Part shown: piece after piece, positions 46,427-57,403 of the stretch
Position numbering within the stretch: the first letter of the stretch is position 1
Layout of the letters: each line of letters starts with the position of its first letter
NCBI GenBank assembly: GCA_015178975.1
Contig: WHVD01000013.1
Coordinates: 496,001-560,000 of the forward strand
Origin: Hysterangium stoloniferum
Taxonomy: Eukaryota > Basidiomycota > Agaricomycetes > Hysterangiales > Hysterangiaceae
Length of the DNA stretch: 64,000 nucleotides
Reading direction: 5' to 3'
Position numbers and translations under genes: made by a program
Notes under the pieces: model-generated
The model's database searches: none
What the model was told of the DNA's origin: nothing
Seen by the model: only the letters and a program-made list of their open reading frames with translations

Positions 46427-48725
46427 TTATTGGTGTGCTTGCATGATAGCATCTGAAATGTAATGAGCTGAAACCTGTTTGCCTCCAAACCAACGGCCAT
46501 TAAGACCCTTTATAGCCTTTCCAGCCGCGTCCGTGGAGTCAAACCTGACGTAAATTTCACCCTAATGACGGATATCAATGCAGCCCCTACAAAAATCATG
46601 ACATTTCGGACACACCTGAGATTCTTTTTCTACCTTGATACGTTCCACCTTTCCGTATTGCTGTTCGCATTCGCCCTTGACATCTTCTGCTAAATCTTTG
46701 TCCCAATCACGCTCAGTTTCTCTATAACGTAACATTAGGTCAATCACATCATTCTAAAAAAATCTAAGAAGCCTTACTCTTCGGGGTCAAACATATTCTT
46801 TAACAAAACACATTTGGAAGTTTGCTGTTGAGGGATGTTAGGCTTCACGCTACGAAATGGTTAGTACATCTGACATCCGACGTGATCGTCAAGCTCACAC
46901 TTCTGGGGTTGTGGAGGGAGGGGGATCAATCCTGGCAAGTTTTTGCATTAGTGCCTGACGTGAAGCCGCGTTTAGATTACCACCTATGGAAGGGGTCAAA
47001 TGAATGAAACACAAAGAAATGATGGAAAAATAGACATACCGCCAGCCTCATCCAAGCTATCGTGTTGCTGCAACCTAGCCGTACCCTTCTCGTGTACCGT
47101 CTTGACACGCAACTGTCAAAAATATTAGAAACCATACTTGACGCAACTAGACTTTTAAAACATACGGTTCGACCAGCCAGCTCAAAGCCTTCCATCTGCT
47201 CGAGTGCCATTCGCGCGTCTTCGGGACGCTTGTATCTAGAGGTATCATCGTACTCAGCCATAATGATGGGTGAAGGTAATGTTTGTCACTCACTGTATGA
47301 AGCAGAAACCTTTGCTTCGGCCAGTCATGGGATCTCTGTGAAGATCAACGAAGTCAAGTTCTCCGAAAGGTTCAAACACTTGCTTGATGTCGGACTCCGT
47401 AAGGTTGAAATGAAGAGACCCGACATATATCCTGTTAAGTAGTTAAGTTTGTTTGTCCAGCCTTTGGAAGGATACATGTTCTTATACGCACTGCATACTT
47501 CCATGAGATGACGCACTCCCACCAGAAGGCACGCTGATACTACGAAACGCTTTTGTTAGTGACTAGACCAGTAATGATCAAAAACTACTAACCCATCTCC
47601 TGGATGAAGTTTATTCCTTTCGGATTCAGTAAGTTGCACCATAATCGGAAGACCCATGACGGTCGTTCCAGACAAAGCGATAGCTTTAGGGACGAGCTCA
47701 ATTGAACGGAACTCAACATAACCAATCCTAACAACAAATTAATTAGACTACGTGATATAATAAATATTATGCCTACCCCTTGGAACGCCTGGATAATCTA
47801 TCGGTGACTATGCGGGCATCCTTAACTGTATTTGCACCCAATTTATCTTCAAAGAAAAAGCCCAAGTCGCGTGCAGTAAGACGAGCGGCCAGCTGCGAGA
47901 CAAACACAGACCGAGCTTCCGAATCTTCATCTTCTATCATTGGTTCATCGCCTGAGTCTGGTGGGGGCTCATACTGGGGTGATGGGCGGCGTCTGAAAAA
48001 ATAAATTAGAAGTAAATAAAGGTGGCAAGGTCCTGGACATACACAATAGGCGGTGTGCGAGGTAGGGAACGAACGGGGGTTGGAGCAGGCGGCTCATCGT
48101 CGATTTCCCTTGAGGGACCACGACGATCGCGCGGAACTCTTTCATTACTATCACGACGAGAGCCTTTGTCATCGCGGCGACGAGGTGCCTCGTCAATAGT
48201 ATCCCGGGAAGGGCGGCGCAGCGATCTGTGTCCATGCCTGCGTTCAGAGTCACGAGACATAGAGCGATCCCTTTTCCCATCACCATTCAGATTCGGTGCA
48301 ATAGCAGTGGCAACATCATGGTCGCTTTCATCCCTTTTCCTTTTCGGACGGTCATCGCCTGCGGCATCGGGGTCATCGTCACGCTTACGCCTACGCTCAC
48401 GACGATCTCTATCGTCCCGTTCGACGCCCCTTTCACGGCGGCCATCGCGGTCGTCTCTCTCACGACGCCTTTCTCGATCCCTGTCTCGGTGGTGAGACCT
48501 GTCATCACTACGACTACGACGGTCACTCCTCCCACTCCTATGTCGTTCGCGACTACGACTTGGTCTTCTGCGCTCGTCATGGTCACGCCTTTCCCGTCGT
48601 TTGTCAGTGCGATCCCTGGAATATGATCGCCTTCGGCGGGGTGAATCAGCTCGAGAACTGACATAATGGTCAGTAACTTGTATATGTTTAAACAGTGTGA
48701 AGACTCACGATCTGTGGTCAGACAT
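46427..48725 (-). CDS. RBM39/Rsd1-like (CC1-like) splicing factor with RS domain and RRMs
   Basis: Nuclear U2AF-related pre-mRNA splicing factor of the RBM39/CAPER/Rsd1 family. Exon 1 encodes MSDHRS. A long Arg-rich region of Arg-Asp, Arg-Ser and Arg-Glu dipeptides follows (about 48660-48070). RRM1 starts at ARSVFVSQLAARLTARDLGF and contains RSKGIGYVEF. Around 47640-47580 the text LPIMVQLTESERNKLHPGDG leads into RRM2, which contains FGELDFVDLHRDP and YKRPEDARMALEQMEGFELA. A linker with LQQHDSLDEAG precedes the C-terminal UHM-type RRM3 (VERIKVEKESQGEIYVRFDS, then KAIKGLNGRWFGGKQVSAHY), ending SDAIMQAHQ. Roughly ten introns. The family is well recognised; internal exon edges are less sure. Confidence 0.88.
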
Positions 48726-49472
48726 GGGCTTGCTGTTTGGTGAGGACATGTGAGAGAAAAACAAGTTATCGGAGTTTAAAATTTGGTACCTCAACGTACA
48801 AGCTCAGTCTGTTTGCATGGCCCGAAATCCACCTTTGTTACTCTGTCTGGTGAGTGGAAGAGAAAATTCAATTATAGTTCTGGAAGCCTTATGTATAATG
48901 GTGGTTTTCTTGTGTAGAGAAGGAAGAATTAAAACAGATAAACTCACCCCAATCAAAGGAGCTAGTGGCACTTCTGACCCAAACACAGTAAATGAGGATA
49001 TATAAGAGCCACATTTACCATACCACATAGCAAAGGTATACTTGATATTGCCATCCATATATTTAGAGCATTCCTTTTACTTCTATATACTATAATTTAA
49101 AAATAGTGTCTGAATCTTTTTGTATACTGCAAGACTGCATTGAATTATATTGCTTTAACGGTGCTGAATAGTATGTAGCACTTTCCATGGTTCAAGAGTC
49201 GCTGTACAGGGTTGCATGCTAACAGTGTAGAGTACCAGTATTGTCCACGTGCGGTGGCGTCCTAACAGCTTTCCAAGCTTTTGGAGAACAATGGACCAAG
49301 GGCATCGGGTATTACTGCTTCAATCTTTTAAACGTTCACGGGAAAAATCTGGAGAAATCCATCTCAATCTGCAGCATGATCACAACTAAAATGCGATCTA
49401 AAGACAGACAGTACAAAAATACTCGAGGTAGTAGTCCATAATCCACGACAAGATGTAATAACCACGGAATAA
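48726..49472. other. Intergenic stretch upstream of the splicing factor
   Basis: 0.75 kb, presumably promoter of the RBM39-like gene and 3' flank of the RS-rich gene. No supported coding segment. Confidence 0.5.
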
Positions 49473-50491
49473 TTAGTCGAAAGCAGAGTTCAAAAATTGT
49501 AAAAGATTCTCTCGGTTCGCATCACGCTCATGATCAGCGGCGTTCTTGTGCACTTTCAGCTTGATCTGATAAATTTCGATCGCGATTTTGCCCCAGCATT
49601 CCATGTTGTCAGGGTACGTTGGAGTCATGTACACCAACTGAGACATACCTTTTTACCAGTTAATATACTCCTTCTTTCATCCCTGTCTTTGTTTTTGGAT
49701 TTCTTATGGGAAGACTTGTGCTTATCCTTATACCTGGAAGAAGAGGAGGACGAGGGTTTTGTTTTGTGATGGCTGCGGTCGTGAGAACGACTTCGTTCGT
49801 GGCGATGTTTCTTCGATCGACGGGAGGAACGATCAGACTCCGAAGATGACGAATCCGAATCTGAAGATGAGGAGACACTTGGAGATCTTTCAGTACGGCC
49901 TCTCTGCTTCATAGGTGAGCTGACATCCCACGTTTCAATAGCGACTTGCATACCTTCTCGTGCTTCTCTCGCCGTGCATCGGGAGTTCGGGAACGAGCAC
50001 GTCTAACCTAAATAAGGAATTGTCACTTTCAATGGTAACGCGTGGTAGGTTTACTCACTGAGTCGTTACTCAGGTCTCTCCTTCTTTCTCGTTCTGATCT
50101 TCTCCCCCGTTCCTCTAGTCGTCTATTGTCTCTGTCTCTGTGCCGCCTGTGGTCACGTGAATCTTCATAGTCTCTGTGTCGCCGCGTGTGCTGTTCTTCG
50201 TTCTCGTGGTTTGCATTACGACGTGGGGAACGAGACCGTGAGCGACGGTTATCTGTGGAGCACCCCACAACATATGCCCAAGATGTTCAGTATAATAATT
50301 CCATCATGAACATGGTCATATTTGAGTCCGCCCGGGGTCGTTCGGGAAGTGTGAATGATTATTTTGAGTTCCCTTGCCATAATAGCATAAAAGATACACT
50401 CACCGTGGTCTTTAACACGGTATCTAGATTCAGGATGTTTAGACTTTGAGTGTCGTTGATGATTATGTCGACCTTGAGATACGTCACTCAT
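49473..50491 (-). CDS. Small RS-rich nuclear protein with a conserved C-terminal box
   Basis: Arg/Ser/Asp/His-rich protein starting MSDVSQGRHNHQRHSKSKHP. Further exons read RRSRSRSPRRNANHENEEQH and RRHRDRDNRRLEERGRR, then a Ser-rich acidic stretch SVSSSSDSDSSSSESDRSS and a Lys/His-rich tail. The C-terminal box is RRSILTGKKIKLKVHKN across an intron, then ERDANRENLLQFLNSAFD and the stop. I recall this SILTGKKIKLKV...DANR..LL.FLN box from other fungal proteins of unknown function. The composition points to a nuclear, probably splicing-related role. Five introns. Its start codon lies only 64 bp from that of the divergent BRCT gene. Confidence 0.7.
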
Positions 50492-50555
50492 GGCAATGGT
50501 GCAAAAAGCATTCGCTCCTGAGCTGGGGAGTTGCTTTGACGCTCAGTGCTGACAA
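50492..50555. promoter_or_regulatory. 64-bp divergent start region
   Basis: Only 64 bp separate two opposing ATGs, so transcription start sites, 5' UTRs or promoter elements must overlap the partner gene. Confidence 0.55.
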
Positions 50556-53130
50556 ATGAGCCTTGCAAGTGACGCCAGTCCACTCCAAGTAAACATGTCC
50601 CAACTATTCATGCCCGGCACTCAGCTCCAGAGCAGCTTATTTTTAAAATCGAACGGTACAGGGTTCAAGTTTTTTGTCGAAACCGCTGCCGTCCAGGAAA
50701 GACCCAAATTAGTGAGACGAATACGGGGGTGTGGTGGCTTAATCGTCAGCTCTGCCCGTGAAGCTGATATTCTTCTTGCCGAGAACAATACTAAGGAGGC
50801 ATTGGAGATATTGGATGCATGGAGTGCAGATAAGGTGGTGCTGAGCACTCGCTGGGTTGGGCGATGCATCGAGAGCAATGAGTTTTTGGGCAAGGAGCAG
50901 AACTGGGGCGAATTCTTTCTCAATCGTGATGAGCTTCGAGAATGCTGCATCGACATAGACGAAGAATATCAGGATACCAAAGATTTGGATGATGATGGCT
51001 CGAATGAGACGTGGGTGATTGTTTTGTTCTGCAGCGGCTTGTTTCAACAGATTCACAATTAGATCCAAGCCTATCCGGAGGAAAAGGAAAGCGACAACTA
51101 CAGTGTCCTCAAACGATTCCCATGCTGGCAAGACCCCCATATCGTCGTCTTCTACAGTGAGGTTGGAGACGCCACTAACTAAAAAGCGTAAAGTAGTCTC
51201 GCACCACACGAAGGATTCCAATGAGGTCGAAAACCACACCATCATGCCGTTGTATCAGGCTGGTATGAGTACATCGAGCCCAATTTCTCCAGTGGAAGTT
51301 TCAAGCTCCCCGTTCAGCACGCAGCAAATGCAGGCTGTCCTACAGCAGCAAGCTTCCATTATAAACTACCTCAGCGGATTATTCCAGCAGTCCTCACAGC
51401 AGAATATTTTCGCGTCTTCCGTGGGGTCGGCCATCAATCCTATGAACACTACACCGATCGTCCAACTTCAGGGTCTCTCAAGTGCACCACAGCAGTTTGC
51501 CATCCCTCAACAGATGCAGCTTAACCCCGCCGCGTTCACGCCACAGCATGCAAAGGCTGTGGAGGGGCTTGCGAACATAATTAGTCAAGCGCAATTTGGG
51601 TCGGGGACTATATCTATACCTTACCAACAAAATAGCCAGACGACTTCATCTCGTGTAACTCCTGAAGATGCCGAACTTGCTTCGGAAGATCACAGTACAC
51701 ACTCAGAGGGTGAGGTCGAAGTCACCGTCTTGGACCGAAAGCAGAAGCGTAAGGCCCGCCGAAACAGTACGTCCTCCCTCGATGACGGCGCCATACAAAC
51801 GGCCATTCGATCGAATCCACCCCGTGTGTGGCCGAAGCCAAATGTACCGTCCGTCAAAAATGGCATTTTCACAGATGATAGAGGATTGCCGTCAAAATTC
51901 TTTGTTACGCTTGACTTGCGAATTCGGAAGGAACTACTGAAAATCATAAGAGTATGTTTATATTGTCCTCGATATTAATGTAGACATCTCTGACTGGTCT
52001 ATAGAAGCATGGTGGAGATATAGTCTTGCGTATGGAAGATGCGGACTACATTATATTGAACAATAGTAAATCTGACGTTCTTTCCGTCCATCCCTTTGTG
52101 ACCCATTGACCCCTTTATAGGATCTCCCCAGTTCCAACAGTGTCTTCAACTATTGCCATTAGACAAGATTGCTCTGTCTCCGACTTGGCTGCAGGAATGT
52201 GACAAAACTGGCGCAGTCGCAGGTTTAGCTGGCCATATGATCGATATTGATAGTGGCCATGGTCCTGGTGCGATACGAAAAAAACAAGTGTCTTCTGCGA
52301 GAAAAAGCAAGGCCAAGCTGGTAGATAATGACTGTGAAAGCGAAGAAGGTGCCCCTGATCCGCCAACCACTAGTCAAGCATCGGTGCGGACACCTGAAAC
52401 AAAATCGTTGCCAAAAAAGCTCTTCGAAGATGTCGGGCGGCGATCTCGATCTCCTTTACCTTTCCCTTCCTCTCCCTCTTCCTCTTCCCCTCCCCCTCCT
52501 ACAACAATCATTCCAACAGATGGCCATAGAATTGCCTTTACAGAGAAGGATCGAGAATGGTTCTTTCGATACGCACGGTTCAAACTCCAACGTGAACCTA
52601 AAATGAGCATGATGCAGCTCATGAAATCTGTGGGTCATAAGGTGTGTTGTGATTACCTTTGACGTTCGTAGTTGATCACTGATTATGTTCCATAGGCACC
52701 TTACCACTCTGCCCAAAGCTGGGGTACTACAGCACGGGTAAAATGGCGGGATGAGATGGATGCGTTTGAGAGAGAAATACGTTGCCAGCAACCTCGTGTC
52801 ATATCGCCCACCAATTCTCAGAGACTGATGCAGGGTAGTCAAGAATTGCCCAAGTCACCAAGTGGGCCCGGTGTCGTCTGTGATGGAACACCCTCGAAGG
52901 CCAGTGCAGCAGCAGTTCTTGATATGAATGCACTGGAGCACTTTGATGCCAGACCTCCGGATGGTGGATCGTCAGGTAACAGGGCTGATTCGCTGCCCAT
53001 TCAGGGGAAGGGCTTCGAACCCTTCGCTCCTCAAAGCAATACCAACCCGCTTCTCTTAGGTCAGACAAAAGAGGGTGTTATACCACAATTACAAGGCCAA
53101 GTCATCAATGTTGATGAATTCGACGATTGA
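50556..53130 (+). CDS. BRCT- and Myb-like-domain protein, possible Rap1-type telomere protein
   Basis: Nuclear protein. The N-terminal BRCT-like domain reads MPGTQLQSSLFLKSNGTGFK, VRRIRGCGGLIVSSAREADI and VVLSTRWVGRCIESN. A long Gln/Ser/Thr-rich linker with basic KRRKRK-like clusters follows. A second BRCT reads KFFVTLDLRIRKELLKIIR, KHGGDIVLRMEDADYIILNN and IALSPTWLQECDKTG. A Myb/homeodomain-like segment then reads RIAFTEKDREWFFRYARFK and APYHSAQSWGTTARVKWRD (about 52520-52790). The tail is disordered and ends INVDEFDD. BRCT plus Myb-like is the plan of Rap1 proteins (BRCT, Myb, RCT); I cannot see a clear RCT. The alternative is a basidiomycete-specific BRCT protein. About four introns. Confidence 0.7.
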
Positions 53131-53296
53131 AGCCTCGGTGATTGCGAAAAAAAACCTGTACTATGCTCTGGGCTATACCGATATGTATTGTAGATATCAC
53201 AAAGTTCTGTTGACAGTTGTTTTCTGATTCAGGGATAAATTTGATGTAAAAAAGCCATTGTTTAAAGTCTGTTTAGTAGTTACACGCAATAAATAT

Positions 53297-53927
53297 CTAC
53301 GAATCTCCCGGTAGTGGTGTAACTGACACAGAGGGCTGGTGTTTGAAAAACCGTCGTCGTCTTTCCTCTTTTGTGACAGGTGATACCATATCCAGTCCCT
53401 GTCCCCTAAGGCTACTCCCTGCAGCATCGAAGGTACCAACCAAGGCCGCTATACCTGCACACGAAGCTATCCCTACGGGTATTGATCGTCCTAACATCAT
53501 ATAAGAAATCGGCATATGCAGATACTCTAAAACGTTACCTCGGGCCCCTGCTAGGAGACCAACCGCACAACCAGCGATTGCACCATTCAAAGGATCTTCT
53601 TGTTGTCGAAGATTCGTGACGTATGAATCGGTGAATGCGAAGGTAGCAGCCATGGCTCCTGCGTGAGGCATGAGGAACATTAGCCATAAATATAGGACAT
53701 CTCTGGAATACATCGGATGTACCAAAAAAGCCGATAGTGCCCCCACTGCGTGTGAGAACACCCATTGCACCGCGATTGTGGCTTTGTAGTGCATTTTGTA
53801 CCGACGCGACGAGCACACCCACGCCTGCGCCTTGCAGGCCGATAAGTGCAGCATTCTTCACTGTAGACCGCTCGTTGTAAACAGATTCGGGAGGTGATAC
53901 TGGTGCATCGCCTGTGGAATCAGCCAT
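53297..53927 (-). CDS. Mitochondrial complex I subunit NDUFA11/B14.7-like (21.3 kDa type)
   Basis: Tim17-fold membrane subunit of respiratory complex I. Start MADSTGDAPVSPPESVYNER. The fold reads AALIGLQGAGVGVLVASVQN, MGVLTRSGGTIGFFG, an intron, AMAATFAFTDSYVTNLRQQE and NGAIAGCAVGLLAGARGN, ending SVSVTPLPGDS. Four short hydrophobic helices with GxxxG-like spacing. One intron of about 110 nt is needed to keep the frame between GTIGFFG and AMAATF. The FTRTGGTIGFF...ATFAFTE pattern is what I know from fungal NUO-21.3 proteins. About 170-175 residues. Confidence 0.85.
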
Positions 53928-54190
53928 AGTAGCTGTCTAGGGACCTTATGTCGAGCACGGAACGGAAAGTAGAAGTCGCAAGGTTCGGATTTGGCCGCCC
54001 TCACTGCGAGCGCTTGTCTTTAATGGTGGCTTATAGGGCCAAATAATTTCTTCGGACAATCTCTCTGCAGTCAGCTGATTGGACCAATGAGACTTGGGGG
54101 TTAGTTGTGGACAATATTGCTTGAATACGTGAATGATAAGACATGACCACGCCTGAGCATAGAATTCCATGAACCAAATTACAAAGTCTA

Positions 54191-56504
54191 TTATACTTTT
54201 CGTCTTTTCCCCCCACCATCATCTACCAGGGCACTCTTGCGCTTAACACTTTCCACGAGGCCTTTGAGACTTCGACTAGTATTGTTATCGGGCTGCTGCA
54301 TTCGGTGTTCCTCAGCCTTCCCGGGTCGACGTTGACGTTTGGCACGCTCTTCGAGCAGTGCCGACATACTCTTTGTCTTCTTAAAGCTGAGAATATGTTA
54401 GTATCTTTGTTTTCAAGGTAAGGAAATATATATATATAAAGCTTACTGAGGATTTGTCGGGTCAATCGCGAATGCATGATCTTCATGTAAAGCCTTGAAC
54501 CGATCATCCTTGACATTAATCGTAAAGTCCTGCTGTATCTCACTCTCATCCGCCTCGTGATTTTTCTTGTTGCCCTTCTTACTCCGTTTCTTTGACCCGG
54601 ACTTTTCAGCCTTGATCACAGACCGCATATCGAAGTGCTTTGGCTCGTCGGAAGGAGTTGTTGACGCCAGAAGAAGTTCCAGTTCGGCCGGTGTTGATTC
54701 AACATGCCCGATCGCAACATCCTTGGATTGACTTTTAACACCGCGCTTCACGGATGATTTGGCCGTGTGGCGATCATTGTCTTCCCCTGAATCGTCTCCA
54801 AAGAATTCATCATCAGCTCCAGGAGCTTTTTGAATCGTCTCCACTTCCGCCTTCGCTGCCTTCCTTTGTTTCCTCTTCTCTTTCTGCTTCCTAAGGTATC
54901 GTTCCAATGTAGTCTCTTCCTCTCCACCACCACTGGCCGTCATATCTCTGAGCCCGGGAGTAAACGTTATCTCCATTTCTCCAGCTTTATCCACATTCTG
55001 ACCCCAGCCTTCAGGGAGCAACTCATTGTCTTCGCCTGCACCTCCCAACAATAATGCACGTAATCGGTCTCCTTTGCCACCTTCTGCATCCGATTCCTCC
55101 CCTGAACTTCCGGAGGAGGCTATGTATGCCTTAAAGTCTGATTCGTCGATCTCCTTTCTAGAAAGAGTCCGTCGAGTAACTTTAGTACGCTCAGGATCAT
55201 CATCGTCCCAGGTTAGTTTCACTTTGGAATGCCGAAGAGCCTGAGGAATGATCAGAGTAAAAATCAATGAGATGAAGACAAAACTCACATCGGTGACAAA
55301 TTCCACAGCTTTAAATGATCCAGCTACATCTTGAGTAGCTTCGTCACTTGGAAATAACAATTAGCTTTAGCATATACTAGATAGTAGTTCTAGACAGACT
55401 CACGTAAAGTCATCCGTAAATTCCATATCATTTGGTACAAAACTCAAATCAAACACATTGGCAGATCGTTCTAATTCGGTGCCGTCCAGCTCCGAATAGA
55501 CGTGGGCCGCTGCACTTACAGTATCGCATGATACGATGGCATAATAATAGCTAAAACGAAAATTATTGGCATGACTGGAATGAATGGGAAGTAGCCACAC
55601 CGAAGTCGTTCTAATTGATAGTTCCGTAAGGCCGCTTCATCATACTCATTACCATCGTCCTCTTCAATGAGAGGCCCATCCACATCATTTACATCCCGTT
55701 TTTTGAAAATTTCCTTAGGAGGACCTTCTTTCTTTTCCTTTTCCAATCTTGTTTTTCCGAATTCACTGGGATAAATCCGGACATTGAGAACTTTGCCCTT
55801 ATGGACCACAGGACGTGTCTTGTCGCTTTCCCGTGTGTTGGGCGGTGAAACGACAGAAGAGAATATTTTAAATAGATGTTGCGCCCGAACATGGTCCCAA
55901 TCCAGGTTAACGATCGCAATACGGTTGGTTTGTTCTCCGTTAGGTGATGGGGATGTTTCGTTGGCTTTAGCTGCATTTACTTCGGCTATTGCGTCTAGCT
56001 CTGCAAATTGTGACTCGTCCAGGTCAATCTCGGGCTCATCTGGGAGGACTTGGATCGGTCTGTGTATATTTCTCCCGAGGATGACTTCGCCGTCATCGGA
56101 TTCATCAGAAATCTCAGCCTCTTCATCGGAGCTCTCTAAAAGGACCTCGCCTCGAGCCAAGTCGGGTATGGACGGTTCAGCTGCTGCATTATCGCCTTCT
56201 TCATCTTCTTCAAGACGATAGAACCGCTTGAGATTATCACTATCATGAGCGACAGAAATTTTCCTGCCATATTTGTCAATTTTTGTTTCTAGTTAATAAA
56301 GAAAGCGAATTCATTAGTCGAAAACCACGATACAAATATTTTTGCAATACCTTTTGCTCTCCTCTTCCCATTCCCACCTTTAGTCTTTTCACCTTCATCA
56401 AAAATCGACTTAAAACGATCATCTATCACGACTTTTTTATTCTTTTTCCGAGGCTTCCGAAAACGAGGGTCAGTTTTCAAACGAGCGAAACGAGGATCTG
56501 ACAT
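54191..56504 (-). CDS. ESF1: ESF1, nucleolar pre-rRNA processing factor
   Basis: Nucleolar protein needed for 18S rRNA maturation in the small-subunit processome. Start MSDPRFARLKTDPRFRKP, then KKVVIDDRFKSIFDEGE and KIDKYGRKIS. Acidic stretches follow. An RRM-like core begins NRIAIVNLDWDHVRAQHLFK, with VLNVRIYPSEFGKTRLEKEK, YYYAIVSCDTVSAAAHVYSE and FVPNDMEFTDDFTDEATQDV. Acidic and lysine-rich regions lead to the C-terminal NUC153 box KDDRFKALHEDHAFAIDPTN, then PQFKKTKSM. The last exon is basic and ends GGGKRRKV. Six introns. All ESF1 landmarks are in order and the gene looks intact. Confidence 0.92.
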
Positions 56505-57403
56505 TTTGTCGAATGTCTAACGTTTGTGAGCTTTTGTGACCAGTCACAGACTCAAAAATAATTTGTTTTCACCAAATATTTCATGCTATGAACTTCTAAA
56601 TAATCGTTAATGGGTAAGATAAGACTGCGGAATTTTGTTGTATGGTCACTGGCTCTCCCTTCTCACACCAAGGACGTACCTACAGTGTTTGCTTGAACTG
56701 GAAGCTTTTATGTTTCCAACTCGGGCCATAACAACATTAGTACTCTTTAAGGCCTCGTATGAAAAAAAGAAAGAACTTGTGCTAATATTATGTTTCAATG
56801 TCTGGTACCGTCATGGTAAACCACGATGTGACCTCTCAACGCCTATATATATGGGGGCATCTCAGGCAGCGTGTTAGCGATGTCAACTAGGAACATTTCA
56901 CATCAGGCTGTGAAAATAGCGATGGCCAGAGAGAGCGGGCCGTTCGAGGGTCTCGATACAGTACAGCGGTAGTAATTAGAGAGGTAGTATGATTTCGCCA
57001 TCTACCGTAAAAGCTCTGTTGCATCAAGTGGTACTTGTAAAAGGCCTCAGACAATATGTTAATATACTTGGAGGTACCTCAAATGTCGATCATTTCTTGT
57101 GTCTAATTTGAGTCATTTACTCAACGATTGATGTGATGGTGATACAAGCTATTTTGGCTCACAGATGGAGACCACGATCAAAGGCAGGCGCTGTGTTACC
57201 AACAATAAAGCGCGCGCATTCGTTTCTTCTCTTACCGCCATCTCCCTTCACCTTTCTTTCGTAGGTGCCACCATCTCTCACATTTCACCGTTCTTTAATA
57301 GTTCCTTTTCTCCCCATAGATTCTACGACACCACAGGCCGCAGGCGACCATCCTTCGAATACCGTTCAATTGTCCCATTTCTAAAGAACATTTTACTCAC
57401 AAC
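56505..57403. promoter_or_regulatory. Upstream region shared by ESF1 and the repeat-peptide gene
   Basis: 0.9 kb between divergent starts. TATATATA at about 56850. A pyrimidine-rich stretch (about 57225-57310) precedes the peptide gene. No coding frame supported. Confidence 0.45.

Noticed and set aside
48022-48626. Long plus-strand frames rich in Arg/Ser and Thr/Val/Ile
   Set aside because: Antisense shadows of the low-complexity RS domain of the RBM39-like gene.
54429-54441. TA dinucleotide run
   Set aside because: Short microsatellite inside an ESF1 intron; nothing else to it.
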